A stretch of 64,000 nucleotides of DNA from positions 287,431,937-287,495,936 of the forward strand of contig JBOZIK010000001.1 of the NCBI GenBank assembly GCA_051453625.1. Direction: 5' to 3'. The notes beneath the pieces were generated by a model, which saw only the letters and a program-made list of their open reading frames with translations, searched no databases and had not been told where the DNA came from. Position numbers and translations under genes: made by a program. Shown here piece after piece: positions 12,141-22,824 of this stretch. Source of the DNA: Welwitschia mirabilis. Its lineage: Eukaryota; Gnetophyta; Gnetopsida; Welwitschiales. Numbering within the stretch: the stretch's first letter is position 1; the number at the start of each line of letters is the position of its first letter.

Positions 12141-14698
12141 TATGTAGAATAAGAAACAAGTTATTAACTTCATACTTGTTAACAAACTAGATTTTTATCT
12201 CTAGAATTTGTTAAACTTATTTTTTGTTTGATCGTTTAGATTTCTTTAAAATTTAAATTTGCATTTAATTTTAAGCATTTAATTTTGTTTCTTTCAACTT
12301 AAATTAAATTCCTTCAAAGAAGAAAAGGCTTGTATAATATTGTTCACATTTTTTTAGTTCATTTTACTTAAGTGAAATACATTCAGCGAATAATTTAGAA
12401 TATGGATTATTATTTTAAAAATGGAATAAATCATGAATTATTCTTAATCATTCCTATTTTCCATATGATTTTATATGATTGAATCCAAATTAATATTAAA
12501 AAATCATTAAGATTGTTATACTCCATGAGATTTTATTAATATGATAAGAGAGTTGTTATCTTTTAGATTTGACTATTTGAAATCATACATTTGATTTTGA
12601 TGCATATCTACTAGGTTTAGTTTATGATGTTTAATATTACAAATTTTATAAATCCATAAATTTATTAAAACATAGCTAAGACATGCTATAAATGGTATTA
12701 GTTTAATCTTATTGAGGAAGCTCTAACTTGAGATTTTTCACATCAATCTAAATCAGAAAATCAAGGATGAACTTACATTATAAAAACCAAGTCACAATAG
12801 TTTTGGTGTTAGAAGAAGGATGTTAGGTAAACACCATAAAATCCAAAGTCAAAACCAATTTGATGTTGCAAGAAAAATTCCATAATGGTCATTTTAATCA
12901 TCCATTCAAAGGTCAAAAGCCAAATTATGTAGTTTCTTTACCATCTTATCTATGCATCTTGAACTTTGTTTGATTTATTAGTTTAGTTTGTAGATGTATA
13001 CTTTAAATATTTAGCTCAATTTTGGTGAATAGTAATTTAAGGCTTTTTTCTTTAGCTATTATAATCTTTTATAATTAAGTTTAGTTCTATTTAGCATAAA
13101 CTTAGCTATAAATTAAAGCATGCTTTACCATTTTAATGCTAATAAAGAAAGTAAATTTTATGATTTCAAATATGTTCTTTCTTAACTATGTTTTCATAAT
13201 TAGTATTCCACTTGTTTGAATCTTCATAACACTTTTAAGCACTTCAAGATTTCTTATGATCATTCTCCTCTTGCATGCCATATTTATGGACTTTTATTTG
13301 AAATTATTTTTGGAATCTTTACTATTATTTTTTTGTTTTTATTTTTTATTTTTTTAAATTTTTATTTTTATATTTTTATTAAAAGGTATTTATAATTAAA
13401 TTTTAGATATCATTAATGTCATAAGACTATTTTTATATCTTGGTTTTAGATTACAAAACACTATAGAAAAGATTTAAATCCATTTTAATCTGTTATCTTG
13501 AGGTTTGATTTTTGGTTCTATAACTTTAAGTAATTCCACCATGACTCTTCTTTCAAACTATTTTATGATAGCTTCATTAAGAACAAAACCAATGATATGC
13601 AAATATTAATACGTACTAGGGAAACTCAAGTAACAGAGGTATTTAACCTTCACAAGAAATGGATTAAATCACATAACTTCCTTTTTATACTCTATGATAA
13701 AGTATCTCATTTCACTATGATGACTAAAGAAAAATTTTTTTAGAAACTAGGATAAATAAGCTCTTATGTCATACCTTTTATATATGGAGAGGCATGTCAT
13801 ACATCATGTCCATATATCATTCCATTCATAGAACATACAAAACATTATGGGGTAAATTTGAAAGAATGCAATTTGACTTTATCATATTTTTAAATTTAAA
13901 GGAATACATTTTTACATTATCTAGATTTATAATTTTTTGAGAACTGTTTATTAAATAATGTTTGCAAAAGTGAAGTATAGGTATTATGATAAATCTTAAG
14001 TTTGATATTATAAAAAATACTTTTATTAAAAGAAAATAAAAATAATGTACTAACTAGGAATGAATCCTAGTTTATACCATGAAAACATGTTATTTTATTA
14101 CTTAACTAATAATGCTTCTAAGTTCTTATAATTGTATCACTAATTCTATAGTTGTATTTCAATACAATGTATGTGCTATGCTATCATGTATTTCCATGAA
14201 GCATAATTCATAATATCATCCAATCATAATCCTATCATAAAAGATATGACGCATGCATACACGTGACCTATCATCCAAGGTCATTTAGGCTTTTCATTTT
14301 TTTAGTCAAGATAATAATGTCTTTAGTGGATTATGCATCTTCATTGGATAATAATAAAATCAAAATTAGAGGAGCTTACATATATTTTTTAGGCTACTAA
14401 AGGATAAGGAGATTTCTGCTTTACATCTAAAATCAAACTCCCAAATTCTTAAAAACTTTTATGTTTACTTTAAGGAACAAATATGTTCAACTATGCTTAT
14501 GGAAATAGTCAAATTACTTCTATTCCTATCAGTTTATTAAATTAATGAATAGTTATCCTTTGTATTAGCACTCAAAGAACAATGTAGTTATAAAGAATCA
14601 CACAATTCGCAACTATAATACATATGGGAGGTGATCATAATCCACATCTATAACTTCAACAAATATCTTTCAAATTTCACAATAGGAGTGTTGGTCTC
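12141..14698. other. Unassigned decayed repeat DNA
   Basis: This is continuous sequence without recognised domains on either strand. Bases about 13,150-13,400, including a T-rich run, closely resemble 34,990-35,270 and 35,460-35,740, so at least part is a dispersed repeat. Short reading frames are all broken. Confidence 0.4.
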
Positions 14699-14987
14699 AT
14701 TAGAGTGAAATATGCATGAAATCATGAACTTCAAATCACAAGTGCAAAGTCCACTAAAATTTTGGCTACTTTTTCTTCTTCTACTAAGGATATTATAAAG
14801 TTAACAAAATCTCAACTTAGCATGACCGAATCATATAAACATTATTGAAATATTTGTAAACTTAAATTCACTTTTTAAAAATAGAAAGTCTCTCTATCTT
14901 ATGAAGTATTACTCAAGTGTAAAATATCTATTTTATTTTCTCCTCTTATGTCCAATTTAAGTAGGGGATTATGTCTCTACTATGAGT
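14699..14987 (+). repeat. Partial Ty1/copia LTR, interrupted on its right
   Basis: Bases 14,840-14,987 match 17,616-17,757 nearly base for base (common core around AGAAAGTCTCTCTATC). That later copy continues into an LTR with a TATA box and PBS. The likely LTR start is TGTTGGTCTC at 14,699, a common copia LTR opening. After ...CTATGAGT at 14,987 the match stops abruptly and unrelated sequence follows, so this LTR copy is interrupted. Confidence 0.6.
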
Positions 14988-16059
14988 ACTTAGAACTTTA
15001 TCATTTAGTTATTTTCTTGTTATTTTATTTTACTCATGATCTTTATCTATCAGGGTTGACTTTCTTTTAGTAATTTGACAAATGACATCCCTTTAGCCCA
15101 TGATGACATTTTTCTCATATGTTCCTTTAACATATTTTTGAGTTTTGGCACATCTACTTGCTAGTATTGAATTATTTTAAGTTTAGAAACATTTAAGGAT
15201 TTTTCTTGGTATTTCTTCTTTCTACTTAGTGCATTTTCTCTCATCTTAAGTTCTTTCAAATTTTGGCTTCTTTACCTCTTAAGGTATTATCTATCTCTTA
15301 GAATTTATGATGACTTTCTAAGGCTCACAGTTGCTATCATTGACTATCTTACTTTGTTTTAACTTCATTTTTTAATATTTTTTAAAGACCTGTCATCTAC
15401 TTCATTGTTTAGATGATAGATAGGATGACACTTTGATATTTTTTGAGAATCGTCCTAAGGTTGTTATCTAGATGACATGATGAATGATAGCATGATATAA
15501 GCATTAACCCTTTTTCTCCTCTTCATTTTTCATCATCTTGAGATTATTTTTAACCATTCTTTTATAAGAGTATTATTTCTCTATGATTCACCAGAATCTT
15601 TGACATGTTGTTTACTTAGATTAAACCTCCAAGTTTTTATTATTAGCTTATTTCTTTAAAATAAGGTATGTTTCACTCCTACTCATTATTTTTACTTATT
15701 TATTTCATTTCTTAGTCTTTTGGAGTGCATTTTTTACATAAACTATTTAGTTTTTTCCCCTTGTCTTTTTTAGCCAAACAAATTTAAATTCCATAGTATA
15801 TTTTATGAGAAAAATAAATTTGTGCATTTTATGAGATAAAATTATGGTTTTACTTTTGAACTCAGTTTTATCTCACACCATTCAACAAAACATAGTAATG
15901 TTTATAGGTAAAATGATTACCATGACAAGCTCTATACTTCTATCAAATTAGTTTTTTGATTTAAGCACTTTAATATTTCACTTATTTGAAGTTCATCTAT
16001 TTTACTCACTTACACTTAAAATCATATTTTTCTCTTTTTCTTCTTCATATTAATGTAGT
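14988..16059. other. Noncoding part of the sequence interrupting the copia LTR
   Basis: No coding domain is seen. Between 15,380 and 15,500 there are several short ATGACA/TGTCAT-type inverted pieces around TAGATGATAG and TCTAGATGACATGATG. It precedes the unrecognised ORF at 16,060 and may be the leader or LTR of the same inserted element, but no LTR edge or primer site could be placed. Confidence 0.35.
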
Positions 16060-17515
16060 ATGGGATATATTGATTCACATGTGAGGGGTAGGATATATTT
16101 TTTTATTAAACATTTTAATTATGGAGGTTATTTTAAGCTTGTACAATATACATATGTGATGTATAGATCTGATTATGATTTCATATTATCCATGTAGTAT
16201 GCATTATGGGTATTTTTTAGTAGGCCACACACTAGAGAATAGGCTTTTTAGGTTGAGATAGAGGCTAAGAATTTAGATCAAACAACACCTAGGCAATTTG
16301 TACCATCCATTATTTAGAGGATTGAGCTAATTCATCCCCCTCCTTTTTAGGCTTGATCATAGTTTATCTAGACCACAGCTATTAAGGTTGAGAGGCACTT
16401 TGGTAATTTCATGAGTAGGATTGATCTTGGGGTGGATAATAGTTTGATAAATCTTTAGCTATGATGGATTCTAAATGCACATGAAACCTACTTCACATTA
16501 GAGATTAGAGAATATTATGATACCATGCACATAGAGTAGATACTGGATGTAGATAAATGAATGGTGGACATGATTATAGCCACTCTCCATGGGCATGAGG
16601 TATTTATTTTACCATAGTATATTGCACTTGTTACAAGATTAGGAGTCCTTGGGAGCATGCATATACATTCTGCAGGAGGCATAGAGGATCACTGTGCATA
16701 TGGCTCAGCACTTAATATTTTACTAGATGTGATAGAAAATAGGTAAGAATTATTGATAACCCACCTTTCACCAACCTACAAGATCCTCCACAGAGGAATA
16801 ATTCATAACATCAACTCATTATTTCAAGATAGTCACTACATGGTAGCTTATTTTCATATCTTAGTAGTGTNNNNNNNNNNGGAAGTAGATGAGCCTAGCC
16901 TTTTTCATATGGAGGAGGTTGCTAGGTAATGATTAAGGCACGACATATATAGACATTGGGATACCCTTAACTTCTTGCCATCATCTTCCATCACTTTGGT
17001 ATTTTAGAGCCAGTAGGTGAGCAACAGCTACCTCATTTATAGACTTTAGTGTGATACCTATAGAACATTGGCATTTAAATCCTTAAAGAGGTAAAGAAAT
17101 AGTAGATTTTGAGACCTATAGTTAAGATCACAGTAGAGAAATTATAGGCTCTTCTTGCAAGTGCAATCTAAGAGATTTGGGAAACCATGGACTAGGGCTT
17201 CACAAAGGTATGATAGAAATTGAGTAAATTGGAGTAGAGGATGATATTAACTTAGTAGCATGTAAGAGAGATCAGGGAGTAGATGGCATCTATAAGAGAC
17301 CGAGTAATGCATGTTGAGTAGAGTGTCATCATGAACCTTCCAAAGGTAATACGAGTTCAGGAAGAGGAAACTACATGATCCATTTCAATAGCTCTCAGTG
17401 TGTAGTTCCTAGTTAAGAAGGAGAATCCTCCCTCCTCACCTTAACCTATTACCTTCCATGTAGACTTCTCTGTGGATTATACTTAAAACTTACTAATTAG
17501 TTTATACACATCATT
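16060..17515 (+). pseudogene. Long degraded ORF of unrecognised, retroelement-style protein
   Basis: From ATG 16,060 one frame runs to the 10-N gap at 16,871. It is broken only by TAG, TAA or TGA codons, nearly all one C-to-T or G-to-A step from CAG, CAA, CGA or TGG. It resumes after the gap, shifts frame once near 16,980, and continues to 17,515, where the contig ends. That is about 480 codons in all. Recognisable segments include TRLGVLGSMHIHSAGGIEDH (about residues 195-215) and LHRGIIHNINSLFQDSHY (about 245-265). Residues about 310-430 are rich in E, K, R, Q and heptad-spaced I/L/V, predicting a coiled coil. I do not recognise the family. Env-like third ORFs or extra gag-side ORFs of plant gypsy elements are the likeliest class. 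Confidence 0.6.
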
Positions 17516-17615
17516 NNNNNNNNNNNNNNNNNNNNNNNNNNNNNNNNNNNNNNNNNNNNNNNNNNNNNNNNNNNNNNNNNNNNNNNNNNNNNNNNNNNNN
17601 NNNNNNNNNNNNNNN

Positions 17616-18126
17616 CATTATTGAAATATCTATAAACACAAATTCACTTTTTAAAAATAGAAAGTCTCTCTATCTTATGAATTATTAATCAAGTGTAAAA
17701 TATCTATTTTATTTTCTCCTATTATGTCCAATTTAAGCAGGGGATTACCTCTTTACTATGAGTTATTTTATGTGTAGAAAATAAACTATATTATTGGAGT
17801 AAGAGTTAGAGTCTTTATTCACTTTCTTACTTTTGTGCCTATTTATAACAACTTAACTCTTGAATAATACCTATATAAAGGGATTATAGTTTATAATATT
17901 GTAAAGAAGGAAATATGTAGCTGTATGTTTTAATCTTAAGATTCCATAAAATCTATGCATCCTAAGTTTGGAAGATAATAAAAATCATATTTTCCATGCA
18001 TGTTTTCCTCTATCTTTAAGGGTTTTACCATGTAAATTCTAGTGTCTTTTATTATACATAATTTTAATTTTTCATTACTTTGTAATTTATTAGTTACCAT
18101 GATATTTGGGATTACATCTCCTAATA
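17616..18126 (+). repeat. 5' LTR of Ty1/copia element (left end in gap)
   Basis: The stretch ends two bases before a Met-tRNA-type primer-binding site and contains TATATAAAG at 17,872-17,880. Its counterpart is split: 20,162-20,235 plus 33,575-33,932 together match it in order, including the TATA box at 33,680-33,689 and the closing region GTGTCTTTT(A/G)TT...TTGTAATTTATTA. The left terminus is missing in the 17,516-17,615 gap. If the 14,699 start is right, the LTR is about 650 bases long. Confidence 0.75.
17872..17880 (+). promoter_or_regulatory. TATA box of copia LTR
   Basis: TATATAAAG lies about 250 bases before the LTR end and is conserved as TATATAAAAGG at 33,680-33,690 in the other LTR. 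It is the likely RNA polymerase II promoter core of the element. Confidence 0.55.
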
Positions 18127-18128
18127 AG

Positions 18129-18140
18129 TGTCATCAGATC
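18129..18140 (+). other. Primer-binding site, initiator-Met tRNA type
   Basis: TGTCATCAGATC stands two bases after the LTR end. It differs at three of twelve positions from TGGTATCAGAGC, the standard copia primer site complementary to initiator tRNA-Met. The downstream TTCAGGTG continuation is also typical. Confidence 0.7.
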
Positions 18141-19115
18141 TTCAGGTGTAAAGCCAGTGTAAGAAATTGAGCTTGGACTATCTGTGTATGACTTAAAGGA
18201 TTATAGTAGATTAAAATGTTTTTTTTGTTGGAATCTATAGAGTAATGGAGAAGATAATAATTTTTATGAATAAATTTGATGATCATAACTATAACCTTTT
18301 AAAGATTAATATTTAAGACTTTTTGTATGAGTAGGATCATGAACTACTTATACATGGACCAAGTGCAAGACTTACTTATATTACCACTGATAAATGGAAT
18401 AGGATAGATTAGAACCCCATAATGATTATTTGATAATTCTTTCATGGATCTGTTCTTANNNNNNNNNNNNNNNNNNNNNNNNNNNNNNNNNNNNNNNNNN
18501 NNNNNNNNNNNNNNNNNNNNNNNNNNNNNNNNNNNNNNNNNNNNNNNNNNNNNNNNNNCTTATATTACCACTGATAAATGGAATAGGATAGATCAGAACC
18601 CCATAATGATTATTTGATAATTCTTGCATGGCTCCATTCTTATAAGTGTATAAGAAGAAACATCTACACATGGTTTATGGCATATATTGGAGCCACTTTA
18701 CCAAGCATGAATAATGACCAACTATGTCTTCCTTCATAGGAAACTTCATGAATTAAAACTGAAGGTAGATGAATCCATGATATCTTATATCTAATGCTTT
18801 AACACTATTTTTTCTAGATGGCATCAATTGAGTTGAAGATGTTTAGTGAAAATAAAGATGTAACATTTCTTAGTTCTCTACCTGAGTCTTGGAATGCCTT
18901 GATGATAAGCTTGAATACTAATGCTCTATGTGCATTAGATTTTGATGAAATCATGGATGCTATTTTGGCTAAGGATCTATGATGATCTACCAATAATAAT
19001 GTCTCATCATCAAGTATGACTTTCATTACTAATGAAAAACAATGAAAAAGGAAACCAAAATGTTAGCATTATGAGAAGATTCAACAAGTAAAAAAACACT
19101 ATTTAATTATCTCTA
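18141..19115 (+). pseudogene. Ty1/copia Gag relic with zinc knuckle
   Basis: Downstream of the PBS, the plus strand reads through several frames as a copia Gag (UBN2-type). Near 18,735-18,800 it reads (N)FMN-L-K-x-DESMIS. Near 18,865-18,985 it reads SSLPESWNALM, TNALCALDFDEIMDAILAKD. At 19,060-19,104 there is a zinc knuckle with exact C-x2-C-x4-H-x4-C spacing, but Cys 2 and Cys 3 have become Tyr, His has become Gln, and one position is a stop. Bases 18,376-18,458 are repeated at 18,559-18,641 across a gap. Gag would package element RNA; this copy is dead. Confidence 0.8.
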
Positions 19116-20161
19116 AATGATATTATGAAAGTAGTTATTTCTTTAGAAGCTAATATTTTATTTTAATGTAATTTAGTGATAAGATAGGTTATGGCCATTG
19201 TTTCCCAAGCTGTGACTAATAACTTGTAGTAAGTGGGAGTTGTATATTTTTTTATTTTTTCCTTTAAAATATTATCATTATTTTTCTTACGGGATGTGAG
19301 TCTTGGATTTGCTGTTATTTTAAGACCTCTGTTGGATGGGTACTTTTAAGATAATGTNNNNNNNNNNNNNNNNNNNNNNNNNNNNNNNNNNNNNNNNNNN
19401 NNNNNNNNNNNNNNNNNNNNNNNNNNNNNNNNNNNNNNNNNNNNNNNNNNNNNNNNNNNNNNNNNNNNNNNNNNNNNNNNNNNNNNNNNNNNNNNNNNNN
19501 NNNNNNNNNNNNNNNNNNNNNNNNNNNNNNNNNNNNNNNNNNNNNNNNNNNNNNNNNNNNNNNNNNNNNNNNNNNNNNNNNNNNNNNNNNNNNNNNNNNN
19601 NNNNNNNNNNNNNNNNNNNNNNNNNNNNNNNNNNNNNNNNNNNNNNNNNNNNNNNNNNNNNNNNNNNNNNNNNNNNNNNNNNNNNNNNNNNNNNNNNNNN
19701 NNNNNNNNNNNNNNNNNNNNNNNNNNNNNNNNNNNNNNNNNNNNNNNNNNNNNNNNNNNNNNNNNNNNNNNNNNNNNNNNNNNNNNNNNNNNNNNNNNNN
19801 NNNNNNNNNNNNNNNNNNNNNNNNNNNNNNNNNNNNNNNNNNNNNNNNNNNNNNNNNNNNNNNNNNNNNNNNNNNNNNNNNNNNNNNNNNNNNNNNNNNN
19901 NNNNNNNNNNNNNNNNNNNNNNNNNNNNNNNNNNNNNNNNNNNNNNNNNNNNNNNNNNNNNNNNNNNNNNNNNNNNNNNNNNNNNNNNNNNNNNNNNNNN
20001 NNNNNNNNNNNNNNNNNNNNNNNNNNNNNNNNNNNNNNNNNNNNNNNNNNNNNNNNNNNNNNNNNNNNNNNNNNNNNNNNNNNNNNNNNNNNNNNNNNNN
20101 NNNNNNNNNNNNNNNNNNNNNNNNNNNNNNNNNNNNNNNNNNNNNNNNNNNNNNNNNNNNN
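19116..20161. other. Short post-gag segment and 804-N gap
   Basis: After the Gag knuckle about 240 bases remain, in which no protease or integrase start is evident, and then N from 19,358 to 20,161. A normal copia pol of 3 kb or more cannot fit between here and the 3' LTR at 20,162 at the stated gap size. Either the gap is much larger than drawn or the element lost pol. Confidence 0.5.
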
Positions 20162-20235
20162 CTTATTAAATATTACTCAAGTATAAACTATTTGTTCTAT
20201 TTTATCCTCTTACATCTAGTTTAATTAGGAGTTAC
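20162..20235 (+). repeat. Copia 3' LTR, left fragment up to the nested insertion
   Basis: Bases match 17,672-17,748 of the 5' LTR (TATTACTCAAGTATAAA...). The last five bases, GTTAC at 20,231-20,235, are the left copy of the target-site duplication of the inserted gypsy element. The LTR resumes at 33,575. Confidence 0.75.
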
Positions 20236-21529
20236 TGTTGCGGTGTGTATTTGCAATCCTTTATGTCTCACCAAATCCTGTAAATTAAAATAGATATATA
20301 TTACAAAATACAACACTCTAGTATAAATGGGAGTAACCTAAATGTTGTAATTGATTGAAGGCATGTGATAGAAGATGGAGAATTGATTTCCCAAGAAATA
20401 CCTATCCTAAACTTAACAATAATGTAGCAAATAAAGATGCAATGTAATGTAAGTGCAACTAAACCTAGACGAACACGTATCTGAGTACCGAATCGACTTT
20501 GTTAAGAAGATTAATTTTGTATAACCTAAATTAACCAAGGATGATATCACTAACCAAGACTAACTCAAGCTATTAAGTGAGTCAAATAAATGCAATAAAA
20601 AATAATTCTTAAAATACTTTATTTAATCTTAATAAAGGTTGCCCTTAAGACCTATACCATTAGAGAAACTGTTACTAAATCAATAACAACATAAATCATA
20701 AGAAAAATTAACAATATAAATGCACAATAAAGAAATAGAGTTTTATATTAAAATTGAACTAGCATTTGGGTTACAAAATATCCAAGCCTTAATGAAGGAT
20801 GCACAAACCTTCACCAAGGGAATGTCTTTCTATAACTCAAAAGATGAATCTATAACATAGAAGATGAAACCATACCGTAAAATGTGCTAAAAAACACTCT
20901 TCAATTTAAGAAAGAAATAGATGAAATGGATGAAAGTTAGCTAGCTATTTTAAGTATCATCCTAACTATCGTGGGAACAATCAAGGGGACAATGATTTAT
21001 ACATTATGATTTTTCATTCTTTATGTAATGGGGATGACATGAGAGATGATACCTTAGAAAAGAGGCTCCCATTGGTTCAAGTTCTAGTTTAGTTAACATC
21101 CTATTTTGGAATGTACAAGCATGTCATCTTGTCTATCATGAGGACAATAGTGGAGATGATAGTCCTCCTTAGCTTCCCAACTAAAGAGAAATTAGCTTTA
21201 GCATTAGTGATCTTCTTCCAAAGCAGCAAGCATCAAAAAGTACCTAAAATGCCTCTGAATATGCTGAGAATTATGTGTTTCTATGNNNNNNNNNNNNNNN
21301 NNNNNNNNNNNNNNNNNNNNNNNNNNNNNNNNNNNNNNNNNNNNNNNNNNNNNNNNNNNNNNNNNNNNNNNNNNNNNNNNNNNNNCCTCTGAATATGCTG
21401 AGAATTATGTGTTTCTATGATCATTCATCAACTCTCCATAATCCTTAGAATTGCATCTAAACCTATATAAATTTCCTACAAAATAGCTCATAATACCCCA
21501 TCAAATACGTACAATTTGGCAATGCATCA
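20236..21529 (-). repeat. 3' LTR of the nested gypsy element
   Basis: It matches 31,013-33,569 over its length, with TG...CA ends in plus-strand view. A 100-N gap at 21,286-21,385 is flanked by about 34 repeated bases, so the real length is nearer 1.16 kb. It contains three copies of a recurring GTGGGGA(C/T)-type motif (see 20,966; 21,024; 21,131). The frame at 21,111-21,392 is LTR sequence, not a gene. Confidence 0.8.
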
Positions 21530-21553
21530 TAGCCTCCCACTTACTTTGTGAGT
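21530..21553 (-). other. Polypurine tract at the 3' LTR edge
   Basis: Read on the minus strand, AAAGTAAGTGGGAGGCTA directly precedes the LTR start TGATGCATTG. A G/A-rich run touching the LTR is the plus-strand primer position of LTR retrotransposons and fixes the element's orientation as minus. Confidence 0.65.
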
Positions 21554-21769
21554 CCCTAACAAAAACTAGGCAAACAACTACAACTGCAAGCTAAATTAAC
21601 TTAAAAATCAATGTGGAAATTATAAAATAGGCTCATAAGTATTCTCAAACATATCACATAGAAAAATAACATGTAACGCATCATGTGTATGGAGTGAAAA
21701 CTGCAAAAAAATATGTCTTACAAAAGCTCTAAAATAACTAAAAAATTAGGAAAATTAGTTTTGAAAATG

Positions 21770-22774
21770 AGTCTTGCCCTCCCTAAGAAAAATAATACAT
21801 TCCATGTTGGCTAAGGAAACAAAGAGATTAGATGAAAAGCAGTATGTCCAAATGAAAAGATGGATGATGGGTGTTTTTGAATTTTGAAGTTAATGAATTG
21901 CATGTAAAGCTTAGTGCATAAATATCAGATTAAAAATAAATATTTAGGGAATATTCTAACAAATATGAAAATGTTTTATTTAGGATGAATTGGATCCAGG
22001 AGTATCTAACAAATGTTCCTTTACAAAAATGATTATTTACCATGTTTAGAACACCAAAAGAGTAAAAATTAATAACATAAAATTTGTAAAGAAACTCATC
22101 TAATCAAGAAGTCAACTCTTTATTGAAAATCAGGTAAGAAAACCATAAATTTTATGGTTCTAACATGATAAGAAAATATAAAAATGACTTTAAAATAACT
22201 AATTAAACAACAACAGAAAGGAATAAGAACAAACATAAGGAACATAAATAAGATAACCTACCTATCCTAAATTTTAACCTAGCAAACTCTAGTAGAGGAA
22301 ATCATAACATTAGTTGATTGAAAATGCATGAATCAATGTATAATTTTGTAAATTTCTATTTGGTAAGGTAGTGGTTATGACGATGCTAAAAATTAAATGC
22401 TTTAAATAATAAATAATAAGATCAAAGAATTTCTCAAAAATGAACTCTCTTGCTTACATCGCAAAATAAACATCTAAATCTTCAGAAATGAAATGATCAT
22501 GTGGAAAGACTAAGAGTTTAGAAAATAAGTAATGCCTTTGATGATATTACGAACACCACTAATCCCGTAGCCTTAAAGTTTTTATTATTATTTTATTATC
22601 TATAATAAAGGGAGTGCAACCACAGTCAGAGAAGTAAGGACCTGTGAAGTGGAGTTTTCATAGCTACCATGTTACATTACCAAAGGTTCCTCTTGGGAAA
22701 ATTTGTCCCAATGTACTTACAGTAGGACATCATGATGACGATGTTTTTAAGCTATCAAATATAAAACATTATTG

Positions 22775-22824
<50 letters not shown>

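Noticed and set aside
18814-19026. 70-codon minus-strand frame
   Set aside because: It is the antisense of the copia Gag relic, whose plus-strand motifs (LPESW, LDFDEIMDAILAKD, zinc-knuckle spacing) are far more specific.
19336-20169. 277-codon open frame
   Set aside because: It consists almost wholly of N; the frame is open only because unknown bases give no stops. The same applies to the frames at 47,902-48,883, 50,642-51,230 and 53,880-54,189.
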